DNA of 64,000 nucleotides from the NCBI GenBank assembly GCA_012032555.1, contig JAAUSR010000022.1, positions 1-64,000 on the forward strand, written 5' to 3'. This document shows positions 9,272 through 20,580 of this stretch, piece after piece. The position numbers and the translations under genes are program-made. The stretch is from Thioploca sp. Lineage in GTDB: Bacteria; Pseudomonadota; Gammaproteobacteria; Beggiatoales; Beggiatoaceae. The notes beneath the pieces are model-generated. The model had not been told where the DNA came from and did not search any database. It worked only from the letters and a program-made list of their open reading frames with translations. Every line of letters begins with the position of its first letter. The stretch's first letter is position 1.

Positions 9272-10342
9272 ATGAAACCGCTACAAAATGACCGTTTGTT
9301 ACGTGCTTTACAACGTCAAGCCGTTGAGGTAACACCCATATGGATAATGCGTCAAGCCGGACGTTATTTGCCGGAATATCGAGAAGTTCGAGCACGAGTT
9401 AAAGACTTTCTAACCTTATGCCAAACGCCAGAGTTAGCTTGTGAAGTGACCTTACAACCGCTACGCCGATTTCCATTAGATGCCGCGATTTTATTTTCAG
9501 ATATTCTAACTATTCCAGAGGCGATGGGATTAGGTCTTTATTTTAGCGAAGGCGAAGGTCCGGTTTTTGAACGACCTATCCGTAATATTAGCGATATTAA
9601 TCGCTTAGGTGTACCGGATCCGTATGAAACTTTACGTTATGTGATGGACGCGGTGACTTTAATTCGACAGGAGTTAGATGGACGTGTTCCTTTAATTGGT
9701 TTTGCTGGCAGCCCTTGGACTTTAGCGACTTACATGGTAGAGGGGGGGGCAACTAAGAATTTCAGTCTAGTCAAGGGATTAATGTTTGAACAACCCTTAG
9801 CTATGCATACTTTGCTTGATAAACTGAGCCAAGCCATAACAGCTTATTTAAATGCGCAAATTGTGGCTGGGGTTCAAGCCATTATGATTTTCGATACCTG
9901 GGGTGGTATTCTGACAACTCGAGATTATCTTGAATTTTCCTTACCTTACCTGCAACAAATTGTCGCTAATTTAATACGAAAGCATGAAGGACAAACTATA
10001 CCGGTTATTTTATTTGCAAAAGAGTGTAACGAATGGTTGGAGGCGTTAGCGAGTACCGGCTGTGATGCCATTGGTTTGGATTGGAAATTGCCCATTGGAA
10101 TAGCCAGAAAACGGATAGGGCATCAAGTAGCACTGCAAGGTAATATGGATCCCTGCATTTTACAAGCGTCTCCAGCACGAATTCGCGAGGAAGTTGCTAC
10201 TATTTTAGCAAGCTTCGGTAGTGGTAATGGACATGTATTTAATTTAGGGCACGGAATTCATCCACAAGTCAATCCTGAACATGTCAATGCTTTAGTTGAA
10301 GCAGTACATACTTTAAGCCCAGCCTATCATGTTTCTTCTTAA
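9272..10342 (+). CDS. hemE: Uroporphyrinogen decarboxylase
   Basis: The 356-residue protein is full length for the family. It removes the four acetate carboxyls of uroporphyrinogen III to give coproporphyrinogen III in haem synthesis. Family hallmarks are [16 protein letters not shown] near residue 22, the substrate-binding [13 protein letters not shown] near 75, [15 protein letters not shown] near 147 and [14 protein letters not shown] near the C-terminus. It acts in the cytoplasm. It follows the FimV-like gene by 21 bp and is convergent with uvrB. Confidence 0.98.
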   Translation: MKPLQNDRLLRALQRQAVEVTPIWIMRQAGRYLPEYREVRARVKDFLTLCQTPELACEVTLQPLRRFPLDAAILFSDILTIPEAMGLGLYFSEGEGPVFERPIRNISDINRLGVPDPYETLRYVMDAVTLIRQELDGRVPLIGFAGSPWTLATYMVEGGATKNFSLVKGLMFEQPLAMHTLLDKLSQAITAYLNAQIVAGVQAIMIFDTWGGILTTRDYLEFSLPYLQQIVANLIRKHEGQTIPVILFAKECNEWLEALASTGCDAIGLDWKLPIGIARKRIGHQVALQGNMDPCILQASPARIREEVATILASFGSGNGHVFNLGHGIHPQVNPEHVNALVEAVHTLSPAYHVSS

Positions 10343-10450
10343 AATAAACCGAAGTTATAGCTGCAAAGTTTATCTCAATTTGCTTCGTTCCCACGCTCAG
10401 CGTCACGGCCATTAAATTAAGCATTTATCCCTTCTCAGCCAAGCTTTTCT

Positions 10451-10477
10451 TTTGACCATGCGGCTAGCATGGTCAAA
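10451..10477. repeat. Perfect hairpin between convergent hemE and uvrB
   Basis: TTTGACCATGC and its exact complement GCATGGTCAAA are separated by five bases. No T-run follows on either strand, so this is not a typical intrinsic terminator. It sits beside an IS remnant and may be part of that element or a repeat. Confidence 0.4.
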
Positions 10478-10503
10478 GAGCCGCCACCTAGTAACAACAT
10501 GAA

Positions 10504-10671
10504 CTAAACGTTGTAGCTCCCGTCACTGTTCGGCAAGCGCCGCTGATAATACTCAAACAGCTTATTCCAAGCCCACTCTAGGTCGGTGTTAAAAAAGATG
10601 ACTTGAGTGCTTTTCTCGGTTTTCCGGTTGGTTTTACGCCATACCACCACATTCAGGGCGATTTTAGCGAA
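10504..10671 (-). pseudogene. Fragment of an IS4-family-like transposase C-terminal region
   Basis: The minus-strand translation holds ALNVVVWRKTNRKTEKSTQV then IFFNTDLEWAWNKLFEYYQR. This matches the late part of IS4-like DDE transposases, where a phrase like FSTD...YY..RFQIEF precedes the catalytic glutamate. The frame then departs into unrelated residues, and the catalytic Glu region is missing. It abuts the uvrB stop codon, so the frame continues into uvrB DNA without being a real gene there. A 5' part of a similar element lies at 50585-51047. Confidence 0.6.
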
Positions 10672-10672
10672 C

Positions 10673-12655
10673 TTAAGATATGAGTTGTTTATCTCGTAAC
10701 CATTTAATTTGATCTCGTAATTGTGCCGCTTTTTCAAATTCTAAATTAGCAGCAAATTGATACATTTCTTTTTCTAATTGTCTTATTTTCTTAGTAAATT
10801 GTTGGGGTGATAGGGGAGTATATTCCGCACGTGTTTCCGCTACTTCAGCGACTATTTCGCCACTATCTAAAATAGGAGTAACTGCTTTTTCTATACCACG
10901 CGGTATAATACCTTGTTGTTGATTATACTGGATTTGTTTAGTGCGGCGGCGTTTCGTTTCCTCAATCGCCCGTTGTATCGCTAGGGTAACTGTATCGGCA
11001 TAGAAAATAGCTTGTCCATGAATATGGCGTGCTGCCCGTCCGATGGTTTGAATGAGTGAACGTTCGGAACGTAAGAAACCTTCTTTATCGGCATCAAAAA
11101 TCGCTACGAGGGATACTTCCGGAATATCGAGTCCTTCTCGTAAGAGGTTAATGCCCACGAGTACATCAAATACTCCTAACCGTAAGTCATGAATAATTTC
11201 CACCCTTTCTAGCGTGTCAATATCGGCATGTAAATAGCGTGTTTTTACACCATGTTCCGTTAAGTATTCAGTTAAATCTTCTGCCATGCGTTTGGTTAAG
11301 GTGGTGATTAAAACTCTTTCCTGGCGAGTGATGCGCGCATGAATTTCTGATAAGACATCATCAACTTGGCTGGCTACCGGACGAATTTCAATGGTTGGAT
11401 CCACGAGGCCAGTGGGTCGAACAACTTGTTCAACCACTTGAATGGCTTGTTGATATTCGTAAGGTCCCGGGGTAGCAGAGGTAAAAATAATCTGTGGCGC
11501 TAGCCGTTCAAATTCAGCAAAGGTTAATGGTCGATTATCTAATGCTGAGGGCAAACGAAAGCCATATTCGACTAATGTTTCTTTCCGTGAATGATCACCT
11601 TTGTACATGGCGCCGAGTTGCGGAACCGTGACATGGCTTTCGTCAATCACTAGTAAAGCGTGTTCTGGTAAATAATCAAATAAAGTTGGTGGTGGTTCAC
11701 CAGGTTGCCGCTGCGATAAATAGCGCGAGTAATTTTCAATACCGGAACAATAACCTAATTCTGCTATCATTTCTAAGTCATACAACGTTCGTTGTTCTAA
11801 ACGTTGTGCCTCGACTAATTTCTGCGCCGCATATAATTGGGTTAAGCGTTCTCTTAATTCGGCTTTAATTTTATCAATCGCTTGTAATAAAATAGCTCGT
11901 GGAGTAACATAATGATTTTTAGGATAAATTGTTAGTCTGGCTACCCGTTGTAATAAATGTCCGGTCAAGGGATCAAAATAACTTAATGACTCAATTTCAT
12001 CATCAAATAATTCAATGCGAATGGCATCTCGTTCAGATTCAGCTGGATAAATATCAATCACTTCACCTCGGACTCGATAAGTTCCTCGTTCCAATACGGT
12101 TTCGTTACGAAGATATTGCAATTCAGCTAAGCGGCGTAAAATAAACCGTTGCTCAATGGATTCGCCGCGCACCAAATGCAATACCATTTGCAGGTACCAG
12201 TTGGGATCACCCAATCCATAAATAGCGGACACTGAAGCCACAATAATAGCATCGGGTCTTTCTAACAACGCTTTGGTAGCGGATAAACGCATTTGATCAA
12301 TTTGCTCATTGATAGCTGCATCCTTTTCGATATAAGTATCTGATGCCGGCATATAAGCTTCTGGTTGGTAATAATCGTAATAAGAAACGAAATATTCAAC
12401 CGCATTGTGTGGAAAAAATTGGCGCATTTCGCTATACAACTGTGCAGCTAGCGTTTTATTGGGTGCGAGAATCAAAGTAGGACGTTGCATAGCTTGGATA
12501 ATGTTAGCTATCGTAAAAGTCTTGCCGGAACCGGTAACACCCAATAGAATTTGATGTTTATCCCCTCGAGTTAAGCCAGTGATTAATTGCTTAATTGCTT
12601 CGGGTTGATCGCCCATTGGTTTAAAATGAGCCTGTAACTGGAATGCGATTGACAT
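10673..12655 (-). CDS. uvrB: UvrABC excision nuclease subunit B
   Basis: The 660-residue protein is full length. It is the damage-verifying helicase-like subunit of nucleotide excision repair and works with UvrA and UvrC. Walker A is [10 protein letters not shown] near residue 40. The beta-hairpin region [20 protein letters not shown] is near 93, the DEAD-like VIDESH near 340 and helicase motif [11 protein letters not shown] near 540. A C-terminal UVR domain ([20 protein letters not shown]) at about 630-650 would bind UvrC. It stands alone on the minus strand and faces hemE. Confidence 0.98.
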   Translation of the reverse strand: MSIAFQLQAHFKPMGDQPEAIKQLITGLTRGDKHQILLGVTGSGKTFTIANIIQAMQRPTLILAPNKTLAAQLYSEMRQFFPHNAVEYFVSYYDYYQPEAYMPASDTYIEKDAAINEQIDQMRLSATKALLERPDAIIVASVSAIYGLGDPNWYLQMVLHLVRGESIEQRFILRRLAELQYLRNETVLERGTYRVRGEVIDIYPAESERDAIRIELFDDEIESLSYFDPLTGHLLQRVARLTIYPKNHYVTPRAILLQAIDKIKAELRERLTQLYAAQKLVEAQRLEQRTLYDLEMIAELGYCSGIENYSRYLSQRQPGEPPPTLFDYLPEHALLVIDESHVTVPQLGAMYKGDHSRKETLVEYGFRLPSALDNRPLTFAEFERLAPQIIFTSATPGPYEYQQAIQVVEQVVRPTGLVDPTIEIRPVASQVDDVLSEIHARITRQERVLITTLTKRMAEDLTEYLTEHGVKTRYLHADIDTLERVEIIHDLRLGVFDVLVGINLLREGLDIPEVSLVAIFDADKEGFLRSERSLIQTIGRAARHIHGQAIFYADTVTLAIQRAIEETKRRRTKQIQYNQQQGIIPRGIEKAVTPILDSGEIVAEVAETRAEYTPLSPQQFTKKIRQLEKEMYQFAANLEFEKAAQLRDQIKWLRDKQLIS

Positions 12656-12816
12656 AGTCTATTCATTGACGCTGGTGACAACACCGAATTTAAAGATGGA
12701 AAATAACCCATTAAAAATGGCTTATCAAATTAACGAGAAATCGCCAGTGACAACGATTTTTCAATATAAAATGAGTTAAATATTGACTTAAATTAGTTAG
12801 AACAGGAAATAATAAC

Positions 12817-13998
12817 GTGACTTTACAAATTGCTCAACGTGTTCAAGCCATTAAACCATCGCCCACTTTAGCGGTGACTGCTCGTGCAGCCGCAATGCGA
12901 GCCGCCGGTCATGATATTGTCGGACTAGGCGCTGGTGAACCAGATTTCGATACGCCTAGCCATATCAAAGAAGCCGCTATCGATGCCTTAAATAAAGGTT
13001 ACACTAAATACACCCCGGTTGATGGTATTCCCGCACTTAAACAAGCAGTTATCAACAAATTTGCGCGTGAAAACCAGCTTGAATATCACCTTAAACAAGT
13101 GATCGTCTCCTGTGGTGGTAAACAAGCATTTTATAACATGGCCCAAGCTTTATTAAATCCCGGCGATGAAGTGATTATTCCGGCACCTTATTGGGTTTCT
13201 TATCCAGATATGGTGATGTTAGCTGGTGCTGAGCCGGTGATTGTCAGTGCTAATATTCAGCATGGATTTAAAATTACCCCTAAACAATTGGAAGTCGCTA
13301 TTACTGACAAGACGAGATTATTTGTTATTAATAGTCCCTCTAATCCCACTGGCGTTCACTATTCTGATAAGGAATTAGCTGAACTTGGTGAAATACTCAC
13401 TCAATATCCTAAAATCGTCGTAGCAACTGATGATATGTATGAACATATTCTGTGGGAAGGAACGTTTAAGAATATTCTTAATCTCTGTCCGGTATTATAT
13501 GATCGCACGGTTGTTCTGAATGGTGTTTCTAAAGCTTATGCGATGACCGGTTGGCGAATTGGCTATGCAGCTGGTCCAGAAAAGCTTATTCAAAAGATGG
13601 AAACTATTCAATCACAAAGTACATCTAATCCAACTTCTATCTCTCAATATGCCGCTTTAGCCGCTTTAGAAGGCGATCAAGCTGGTATTCACGAAATGGT
13701 TAAAGTCTTTAAAGATCGGCATGATTTTGTTTTGGAATCTTTACGCAAAATTAATGGTGTCGAATGTCTACCTTGTCAAGGTACTTTTTATATCTTTCCG
13801 AACATGCAAGGGACAATGGCTCGATTAGGTTTTAAAACGGACATCGAATTGGGTGAATTTCTCATTGAAAAAGCTGGCGTTGCTTTAGTACCCGGTTCAG
13901 CTTTTGGCGCGCCAGGTTATATGCGCATTTCGTTTGCTACGAGTATGGATAATTTAACAAAAGCGATGGAAAGGCTGTATAACATTTTAAATGCTTAG
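12817..13998 (+). CDS. aspC: Class I pyridoxal-phosphate aminotransferase, aspartate aminotransferase type
   Basis: The 393 residues begin at GTG. The fold type I features are GLGAGEPDFDTP near 37, INSPSNPTGVHY near 170, and the PLP lysine in NGVSKAYAMTGWRIGYAAG near 233-250. An SFATS strand lies near the end. This is the AspAT Ib-like family, which moves the amino group between aspartate and 2-oxoglutarate and in some species also uses prephenate. It is monocistronic: a decayed-transposon region follows. The symbol is given by family and not by a test of orthology. Confidence 0.93.
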   Translation: MTLQIAQRVQAIKPSPTLAVTARAAAMRAAGHDIVGLGAGEPDFDTPSHIKEAAIDALNKGYTKYTPVDGIPALKQAVINKFARENQLEYHLKQVIVSCGGKQAFYNMAQALLNPGDEVIIPAPYWVSYPDMVMLAGAEPVIVSANIQHGFKITPKQLEVAITDKTRLFVINSPSNPTGVHYSDKELAELGEILTQYPKIVVATDDMYEHILWEGTFKNILNLCPVLYDRTVVLNGVSKAYAMTGWRIGYAAGPEKLIQKMETIQSQSTSNPTSISQYAALAALEGDQAGIHEMVKVFKDRHDFVLESLRKINGVECLPCQGTFYIFPNMQGTMARLGFKTDIELGEFLIEKAGVALVPGSAFGAPGYMRISFATSMDNLTKAMERLYNILNA

Positions 13999-14085
13999 GA
14001 CGGCTTTTTAGCAGGGTAGTTACAACAGTCTCAGTTTCCGCTCCACCGGCTGGCGCACGTAGGTTATTTCAATGCAGCCAAATAG

Positions 14086-14180
14086 GTCGGGTTAGGCGCC
14101 AGTCGTAACCCGACATTCATTCTTTTCGTATCATATCGCATGGTAAGGTTGTCGGGTTACGCGCCGCTAACCCAACCTAC
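14086..14180. repeat. Pair of palindromic REP-like repeats
   Basis: GTCGGGTTA at 14086 pairs with TAACCCGAC ending at 14114. A second hairpin, GTTGTCGGGTTA with TAACCCAAC, ends at 14177 and runs into CTAC, the complement of the GTAG tag seen on other repeats in this window. They resemble the hairpins near the RAYT genes at 53.2-58.2 kb. They are non-coding and follow the aminotransferase gene. Confidence 0.55.
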
Positions 14181-14301
14181 TTGACTTTTACCAGTTAGGT
14201 GTCAGGCAGGGCAGAAAGGCTGCAGCTGGCTTAGCGCGGGGTTGTGGAGTGCATTTTTTCCTTTGATCCTGATTAGGGAGTCATCGCCGATTGAGTAGGG
14301 A

Positions 14302-14451
14302 TTATAAAAGTTCAACTACTTTGATTGGGCCTGTTTGCGGATTTTCCACCACTTGACGATCAAAACGCTTACATTTATGCTAGTAACTGTTATTCGTCAA
14401 TAATGAACTGTTTTTGGCGATTTCGCTCTCTCTACATTTAGGACTTTTCAT
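14302..14451 (-). pseudogene. Decayed IS1-like InsA N-terminus
   Basis: Translation from an ATG at 14451 gives MKSPKCRESEIAKNS..., an in-frame stop, then HKCKRFDRQVVENPQ. This is the zinc-ribbon-like start of IS1-type InsA proteins (CPxCxS..IxKNG, then YxCKxCxRQFVENP) with one stop codon and a lost cysteine. No transposase core remains downstream. It lies in a 1 kb stretch without intact genes between the aminotransferase and purF. Confidence 0.55.
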
Positions 14452-14564
14452 TTCTGGCTTCTCTCTTCGTTGCTATTGTTGTTTTAATATAATTACCCAC
14501 ATTTTTGGATTATCCCGTAAATGATATCGAATCAAAAACCCATTCAGACGACACCTAAAAAACG

Positions 14565-14679
14565 TTTACCCAAAGAATCGCTGTATCGTGCGGTAACGCT
14601 CACCGGTTCCGGTCCAGCGACGGATGCCTAGCTGAATCACACGCCCGTTCATGGCTAAGAGGGCATAGCTGATTAACTG
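14565..14679 (-). pseudogene. N-terminal fragment of a transposase (MTGRVTMLG type)
   Basis: The frame reads YALLAMNGRVIQLGIRRW then TGTGERYRTIQRFFG followed by a stop. Intact transposases of one cyanobacterial and gammaproteobacterial family have closely similar phrases early in the protein (MTGRVTMLGxSRW, then GSYRTIQRFF). Only about 38 codons remain. The bases between this fragment and 15009 show no further coding signal that I can read. Confidence 0.5.
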
Positions 14680-15009
14680 CAAATGACGTCAGTTAGTATT
14701 ACCCAGTACGACGCTCAAACACAGTAGGTAGAATGGTGTTAATATCATTCCGGGGTGGTTGTCGTCTGTGGTTGATATTGCTGGATTGCTCTCCTCAATA
14801 TTTTAACGCCAACCACCTGTTTTCATATAGTTATCTCACCCTCCATTTTTGGCGAGGGTATTGAACTAATCCAAAACAATAGCGTATCTTCGGCTAAAAT
14901 TTTTGATGATGACCTTTTACTAAATTAAGTAAATATCAAGCTGATGATGAAAATATCGTCACCATGTTAATATTTTGACGCAGTTTAACTGATTAATGGG
15001 TATTTTATC

Positions 15010-16521
15010 ATGTGTGGAATTATTGGGATTGTTGGAAAATCAAGTGTTAATCAAGCATTATATGATGGATTAACGATGTTACAACATCGCGGACAAGACG
15101 CAGCGGGTATAGTGACTTGCGATAATAATCGTTTATATTTAAGAAAAAATAATGGCTTGGTTCGGGATGTGTTTCATACCCGTCATATGTTAAATTTACG
15201 GGGTAATATGGGTATAGGACATGTCCGTTATCCAACCGCTGGTTGTGAATCTAGCGCTGAGGCACAACCATTTTATGTTAATTCTCCTTATGGAATTTCT
15301 TTAGCTCATAATGGTAATTTAACGAATGCCGAAGCCTTAAAAAACGATTTATTTCGAGAAGATTTACGTCACATCAATACCGATTCTGATTCGGAAATAT
15401 TACTCAATGTGTTAGCACATGAGTTACATAAGTTAAATAAACTCAGAATTAATCATGAAGATATTTTCACGGCAATTGGCGGGGTACATCAACGTTGTCG
15501 AGGTGGTTATGCCGCCGTGACGATGATTACCGGTTATGGTCTCGTTGCTTTCCGTGATCCTTATGGAATTCGCCCCATTGTTTTTGGTAAACGCGAAACC
15601 GCTATGGGTACTGAGTATATGGTAGCTTCAGAAAGTGTAGCTATTGATGTCTTAGGTTTTGAATTAGTGCGTGATCTCGTTCCGGGAGAGGCTATTTTTA
15701 TTACCGCAGAAGGACAATTATATACACAACAATGTGCTGAAAATCCGGTGTATTCTCCTTGTATATTCGAAATTGTTTATATGGCTCGTCCGGATTCTAT
15801 TATCGATGGTATTTCTGTCTATAAAGCACGTTTACGGATGGGTAAATTCCTCGCTAAGAAGATTCTCCGTCTTTATCCCAAACATGATATTGATGTGGTC
15901 ATTCCGATTCCAGACACCAGTCGTACTGCAGCCGTACAATTAGCTCATGCGCTGGAGCGTAAATACCGCGAAGGATTTGTAAAAAATCGCTATATCCCCA
16001 GAACCTTTATTATGCCCGGGCAAAGTATGCGGAAAAAATCGGTACGTCAGAAACTGAACGCGATTAATTTAGAATTTCAGCACAAAAATGTGTTACTCGT
16101 AGATGATTCTATTGTCCGTGGTACCACCTGTAAACAAATTATCCAAATGGCAAGAGATGCCGGCGCAAAAAAAGTTTATTTTGCTTCGGCTGCTCCACCG
16201 GTTCGTTATCCGAATGTCTATGGAATTGATATGCCCTCCGTAGAAGAATTACTCGCTCATAATCGGACAACCGAGGAGATTGCTGATATCATTGGTGCTG
16301 ATTGGTTAGTCTATCAAGATTTAGAAGATTTAATCGCCGGTGCTCGCAAAGGCAATAAAAATATTAAAAATTTTGATACTTCTTGTTTTACTGGCCATTA
16401 TGTTACCGGTGATGTTGATCAAACCTATCTTGAACAACTGGCTTTTCGTCGCAATGATACCGCTAAAATGGAACGACAGTTTGAAACAACAGAAGTAATT
16501 GAATTATATAATGTTATCTAG
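15010..16521 (+). CDS. purF: Amidophosphoribosyltransferase
   Basis: The 503-residue enzyme is full length. It makes phosphoribosylamine from PRPP and glutamine, the first committed step of purine synthesis. The N-terminus MCGIIGIVG supplies the catalytic Cys after Met removal (Ntn glutaminase). GHVRYPTAG near 74 and [11 protein letters not shown] near 98 belong to the glutaminase half. [17 protein letters not shown] near 365-381 is the PRPP-binding loop. It is followed after 9 bp by metZ, the order known from Pseudomonas and other gammaproteobacteria. No PurR-like operator was recognised upstream. Confidence 0.98.
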   Translation: MCGIIGIVGKSSVNQALYDGLTMLQHRGQDAAGIVTCDNNRLYLRKNNGLVRDVFHTRHMLNLRGNMGIGHVRYPTAGCESSAEAQPFYVNSPYGISLAHNGNLTNAEALKNDLFREDLRHINTDSDSEILLNVLAHELHKLNKLRINHEDIFTAIGGVHQRCRGGYAAVTMITGYGLVAFRDPYGIRPIVFGKRETAMGTEYMVASESVAIDVLGFELVRDLVPGEAIFITAEGQLYTQQCAENPVYSPCIFEIVYMARPDSIIDGISVYKARLRMGKFLAKKILRLYPKHDIDVVIPIPDTSRTAAVQLAHALERKYREGFVKNRYIPRTFIMPGQSMRKKSVRQKLNAINLEFQHKNVLLVDDSIVRGTTCKQIIQMARDAGAKKVYFASAAPPVRYPNVYGIDMPSVEELLAHNRTTEEIADIIGADWLVYQDLEDLIAGARKGNKNIKNFDTSCFTGHYVTGDVDQTYLEQLAFRRNDTAKMERQFETTEVIELYNVI

Positions 16522-16530
16522 GAATAATCC

Positions 16531-17715
16531 ATGACTATCAATTGGAATGAATTGGGTTTCAATACCCGCGCAGTACGAGTTGGACAAATTCGTAGTCAGG
16601 AAGGTGAACATAGTGAAGCATTGTTTCCAACCTCTAGCTTTGTCTTTAACAATGCAGCACAAGCGGCTGCTCGGTTTGCCCAGACTGAACCGGGTAATAT
16701 TTATTCGCGATTTACTAACCCCACGGTGCGTAATTTTGAAGAACGTCTGGCTGCTTTGGAAGGTGGTGAACGTTGTATGGCCACTTCATCTGGAATGGCC
16801 GCTATTTTTAGTACTTGTCTTGGGTTACTCAAAGCGGGTGATCATTTGATTGCTTCTCAAAGTATTTTTGGTGCAACAGTTACCTTATTGAATAATATCT
16901 TATCAAAATTTGCTATTCAAACGACTTTTGTTAATTTAACTGATCTCGATAGTTGGCGAGCCGCTATCCAACCCAACACCAAATTGTTTTTTCTCGAAAC
17001 GCCGTCTAATCCACTAACTGAAATTGCTGATATTAGAGCGATTGCCGAACTGGCTCATGCACACAACTGTTTACTGGCTGTTGATAACTGTTTCTGTACA
17101 CCAGCATTGCAAAAACCGCTATTTTTAGGTGCGGACATTGTCATCCATTCAGCGACAAAATATTTGGATGGTCAGGGGCGGTGTATTGGCGGTGCGATTG
17201 TTGGATCAGAGCAATTGGTTGGGGGAGACATTTTTGCTATCTTGCGCTCTGGTGGTCCCACGATGAGTCCTTTTAATGCTTGGATCTTCTTGAAAGGCTT
17301 AGAAACGTTGCAGTTACGTATGCAAAAACATTGTGATAATGCTGAAATTTTGGCCCATTGGTTAACCACACAAAATGCGGTTGAGCGTATCTACTATCCA
17401 GGGTTATCTTCTCATCCACAACATCAGTTAGCTAAAACCCAACAAAATCGCTTTGGTGGTTTAGTGTCGTTTGAAGTTAAAGGTGGACAAGAATCAGCAT
17501 GGCGAGTAATTGATTCCACGAAAATCATGTCAATTACAGCTAATCTGGGTGATGTTAAAACGACGATTACGCATCCGGCTAGTACGACTCATGGGCGTAT
17601 CACCCCTGAACAACGTCATGCCGCTGGTATTAGTGATGGTCTACTTCGAATTTCAGTCGGATTAGAAGATATTGAAGATTTACAGGCTGATTTATCACGT
17701 GGTTTGAATCCGTAA
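16531..17715 (+). CDS. metZ: O-succinylhomoserine sulfhydrylase
   Basis: The 394-residue, PLP-dependent Cys/Met-metabolism enzyme turns O-succinylhomoserine and sulfide into homocysteine. Key signs are YSRFTNPTV near 53, LEGGERCMATSSGMAAI near 73, AVDNCFCTPALQKPL near 183 and the PLP lysine in HSATKYLDGQGR near 210. TTHPASTTHGR-type substrate residues (THPASTTHGRI) are near 350. It is 9 bp from purF and very likely in the same operon. Direct use of sulfide suits a sulfur-oxidising organism, though the gene is common in gammaproteobacteria. Confidence 0.95.
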   Translation: MTINWNELGFNTRAVRVGQIRSQEGEHSEALFPTSSFVFNNAAQAAARFAQTEPGNIYSRFTNPTVRNFEERLAALEGGERCMATSSGMAAIFSTCLGLLKAGDHLIASQSIFGATVTLLNNILSKFAIQTTFVNLTDLDSWRAAIQPNTKLFFLETPSNPLTEIADIRAIAELAHAHNCLLAVDNCFCTPALQKPLFLGADIVIHSATKYLDGQGRCIGGAIVGSEQLVGGDIFAILRSGGPTMSPFNAWIFLKGLETLQLRMQKHCDNAEILAHWLTTQNAVERIYYPGLSSHPQHQLAKTQQNRFGGLVSFEVKGGQESAWRVIDSTKIMSITANLGDVKTTITHPASTTHGRITPEQRHAAGISDGLLRISVGLEDIEDLQADLSRGLNP

Positions 17716-17740
17716 TAACTCACTTATTGATTGAGTAACC

Positions 17741-17763
17741 TGGAGGGGAGAACTTCTCCTCCT
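17741..17763 (+). terminator. Possible terminator after purF-metZ
   Basis: GGAGGGGAGA and TCTCCTCC form a short GC-rich stem with one bulge, 28 bp after the metZ stop. The following T-run is weak (TATTGTCATTT), so efficiency is uncertain. Confidence 0.35.
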
Positions 17764-17887
17764 ATTGTCATTTCAGTTATCAGCTTGACATTTTGGTCTG
17801 GCTCTCGTTGAGCATAGCAACACAATCTTTCTTATTTCTGGGTTTAAAAGTTAACATCACCAGTTTGAAATAACGTTTTCTCAATAA

Positions 17888-18151
17888 TCAAAAAATATCT
17901 TGACTCAATTCATAGAAATCATGGTATTCTTCTTGATATTTTTTGGTATTCAGATCATAGGATTGAGGTTTGGGTAGGGTACAAATTGGTTTCTTTACTC
18001 GATCAAAGCAAGCGATGTTGAGATAGTAATCTAATTTCTTATAAGCATTCTTGCTATGTTGTTCTGCAATATAAGCGGATGCTTCTGTGGCAAAACCTAT
18101 ACTATTTATTAGTAGTGCACTAATTGTAACCATCAGTCGTTTTTTTTTCAT
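17888..18151 (-). CDS. Small secreted protein of unknown function
   Basis: The 87-residue protein starts at an ATG preceded by a good AAGGAG ribosome binding site. MKKKRLMVTISALLINSIGF followed by ATEASA-YIA is a typical Sec signal with likely cleavage after ASA. The mature part of about 60 residues is Lys/Tyr-rich with two cysteines (ACFDRVKKPICTLP) that could form a disulfide. No family was recognised. It is isolated: it is convergent with metZ and diverges from the class I phaC gene. Confidence 0.6.
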   Translation of the reverse strand: MKKKRLMVTISALLINSIGFATEASAYIAEQHSKNAYKKLDYYLNIACFDRVKKPICTLPKPQSYDLNTKKYQEEYHDFYELSQDIF

Positions 18152-18763
18152 GTTAACTCCTTATCCATTGTTTTAGATAGTACTTTCAAGAATCGGTTGA
18201 ATTTTACTGTTAAGTAATTAATTCAAACATTTTTTATAACTAGTGTGATTTTTAGTCACTAGTTGCGATAACAATGCAAATAAACAGCCAGAATAGAATA
18301 TTAAATTTGTTCAAGTTGTTAATGGGGTTCCGTTTTTAGTCAAGCTAAATTGGCAATTAGCCCGGTAGCAACAAAAAGGTTACAATCCCAAGTTACACTA
18401 AAATCATACTCTTTTTAGCACGGCCCTGATTTATTACAAAAGGATCAAAACCAACCGCTTTTTTATACCAAATAATCCGGTTAGAATCCAGGGTTGAATT
18501 CTTTATCGAACCAATCGATAAATTAAAATTAATGGTGGGTGATCACTATAGCGACTTAATCAGGGTAACATAATTATAATATTAATTCTGCTACGATGAA
18601 ATTAATTCGATTGTCACTAACCATTGTTGTCCACGTTAAAATAAGAAATTAGCTCTTTAAAACATAATGTTATTATTAAAATTTAATAAATTTTCAGCCG
18701 CTGCTAATAATTAAGCAAGTAATATACTACTATATGATTTCGATTTTATTATAAGGAGATTTC
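18152..18763. other. Gene-free region upstream of class I phaC
   Basis: 612 AT-rich bases with no reading frame, tRNA-like fold or repeat that I can support. The right end must hold the promoter of phaC, whose ATG at 18764 has a strong AAGGAG site 6 bases upstream. The left end holds the ribosome binding site of the small secreted protein. Confidence 0.5.
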
Positions 18764-20508
18764 ATGTCAAACCAGACAACTTCTAACAACCCTTTAGAAA
18801 TTTTTCAAACCTTTAGCAAAGAAAGCAATCAATTTTGGCAAAGTTTTATGACTAATCAAGGTCAAGAAATGGTTAATGGCTTTATGCAAGCTTGGAATGC
18901 GTGGCTACAAAAATCGACAGAAAATCCCACTCAGTGGCTAGATATCATCACTCGCTATCAACAAGAGCAAATCAATTTATGGATGAAAATGATTAACAAT
19001 CCAGTTGGCCAACCACTGGAATCAGTAATTTCGCCACCGACTGGCGACAGACGATTTTCTAATAAAGAATGGCATGAAAATCCAGTATTTAGCTATGTTA
19101 AACAATCTTATTTACTGGCCGCTAACCTCTTGACAGAACTCGCAGAGAATGCTGATTTAGATAAACAAAGTCAGCAAAAACTGAATTTTTATACCCAATA
19201 TTTTATTAATGCTATGTCACCGACTAACTTTGCGGCTACTAATCCGGAAGTTATAAATCAAGCAATTGAAACTAAAGGGCAAAGTTTAATTGATGGGTTA
19301 AAAAATTTACTAACTGACTTGGAAAAAGGTCGCATCACCATGACGGATGAATCCGCTTTTCAAGTCGGTAAAAATTTAGCTATTACCCCAGGTGCGGTGA
19401 TCTATGAAAATGAGCTTATGCAACTTATTCAATATCAAGCGACTACTGAAACAGTCAGTGATCGTCCCGTGATTATTGTCCCACCCTGTATTAATAAATA
19501 TTACATTCTAGACCTTAAACCGGAAAACTCCTTCGTTAAATATGCAATTGAGCAAGGTAATACCGTCTTTCTTATCTCTTGGTGCAATCCAGAAAAAGAT
19601 CTCAGTGAAATTAGTTGGGATGATTACATTCAAGCCGGTGTCGTGAAAGCCATTGAAATCGTTAAAACGATTAGTAATGCCAAAAAGGTCAATACCGTTT
19701 CCTGGTGCGTGGGAGGAACGATTTTAGCAACGGCTTTAGCGGTTTTAGCTAAACAGAAAGATAATTCGGTCGCATCGGCTACTTTTTTCACGACGTATTA
19801 GATTTCTCCGAACCGGGTGAGATCGGGGTTTTCATTGATGAAGCTCAAATCGCACGCCGAGAATCACAACTAAAATATACCGGCATTTTATCGGGTCAAG
19901 ATTTGGCTGTCACGTTTTCGATGATACGTGCTAATGACTTGATCTGGTCTTATGTCGTTAATAACTACCTCAAAGGACAAACCCCAACTCCTTTTGACAT
20001 TCTCTATTGGAATAGCGATCCCACCAATTTACCGGCTAAAATGTATAGCTACTATATCCGCAATATGTACTTGGATAATAAACTTATCGAACCCAATGCT
20101 TTAACGCTATGTGGTATACCCATTAATTTGGGTAACATTAAAATACCCAGTTATTTCCTCTCAACTATTGATGATCATATTGCACCCTGGATGACTACCT
20201 TTAAGAGTGCTCAGTTACTCGGCGGTCCAATCGAATTTGTACTCGGTGCGAGCGGGCATGTCGCTGGCGTAATTAATCCGCCGGCTAAAAATAAGCGGCA
20301 CTATTGGTGTGATGGTGAATTGGGTCAAGACCCAGCACAGTGGTTAAAAACAGCCCAAACTCACCCAGGCAGTTGGTGGATTCATTGGGATCAATGGTTA
20401 AAAAAGCGGGGGGGGAATACGATACCAGCACCGGTTGCCTTAGGTCATGCCGAATATCCTATCATTGAACCCGCGCCGGGTCGTTATGTGACTAAGCGCA
20501 TTAACTAA
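18764..20508 (+). pseudogene. phaC: Class I poly(3-hydroxyalkanoate) synthase broken by one frameshift
   Basis: The first frame (18764-19801) gives 345 residues with the PhaC N-domain and the lipase-like box SWCVGGT (Cys315 as nucleophile; the first Gly of the usual GxCxGG is Ser). After FFTT it hits a stop. Losing register by one base near 19795-19800 restores LLDFSEPGEIGVF and then the rest of the enzyme to 20508. The second part includes the catalytic Asp in STIDDHIAPW and His in GASGHVAGVINPP, and it ends as class I enzymes do. Joined length is about 580 residues, normal for the class. The enzyme would polymerise hydroxyacyl-CoA at the granule surface. The break is either an inactivating mutation or a sequence error: no homopolymer is present at the site. 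A class III synthase pair at 28.5-30.6 kb is intact. Confidence 0.9.
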
Positions 20509-20580
20509 TATTTTGGTGTCAGTTCCTCGTGAAGCGGGGCGAGAAATCCAGTAAAAAATTAGCGTTAATAAGGAAACACC

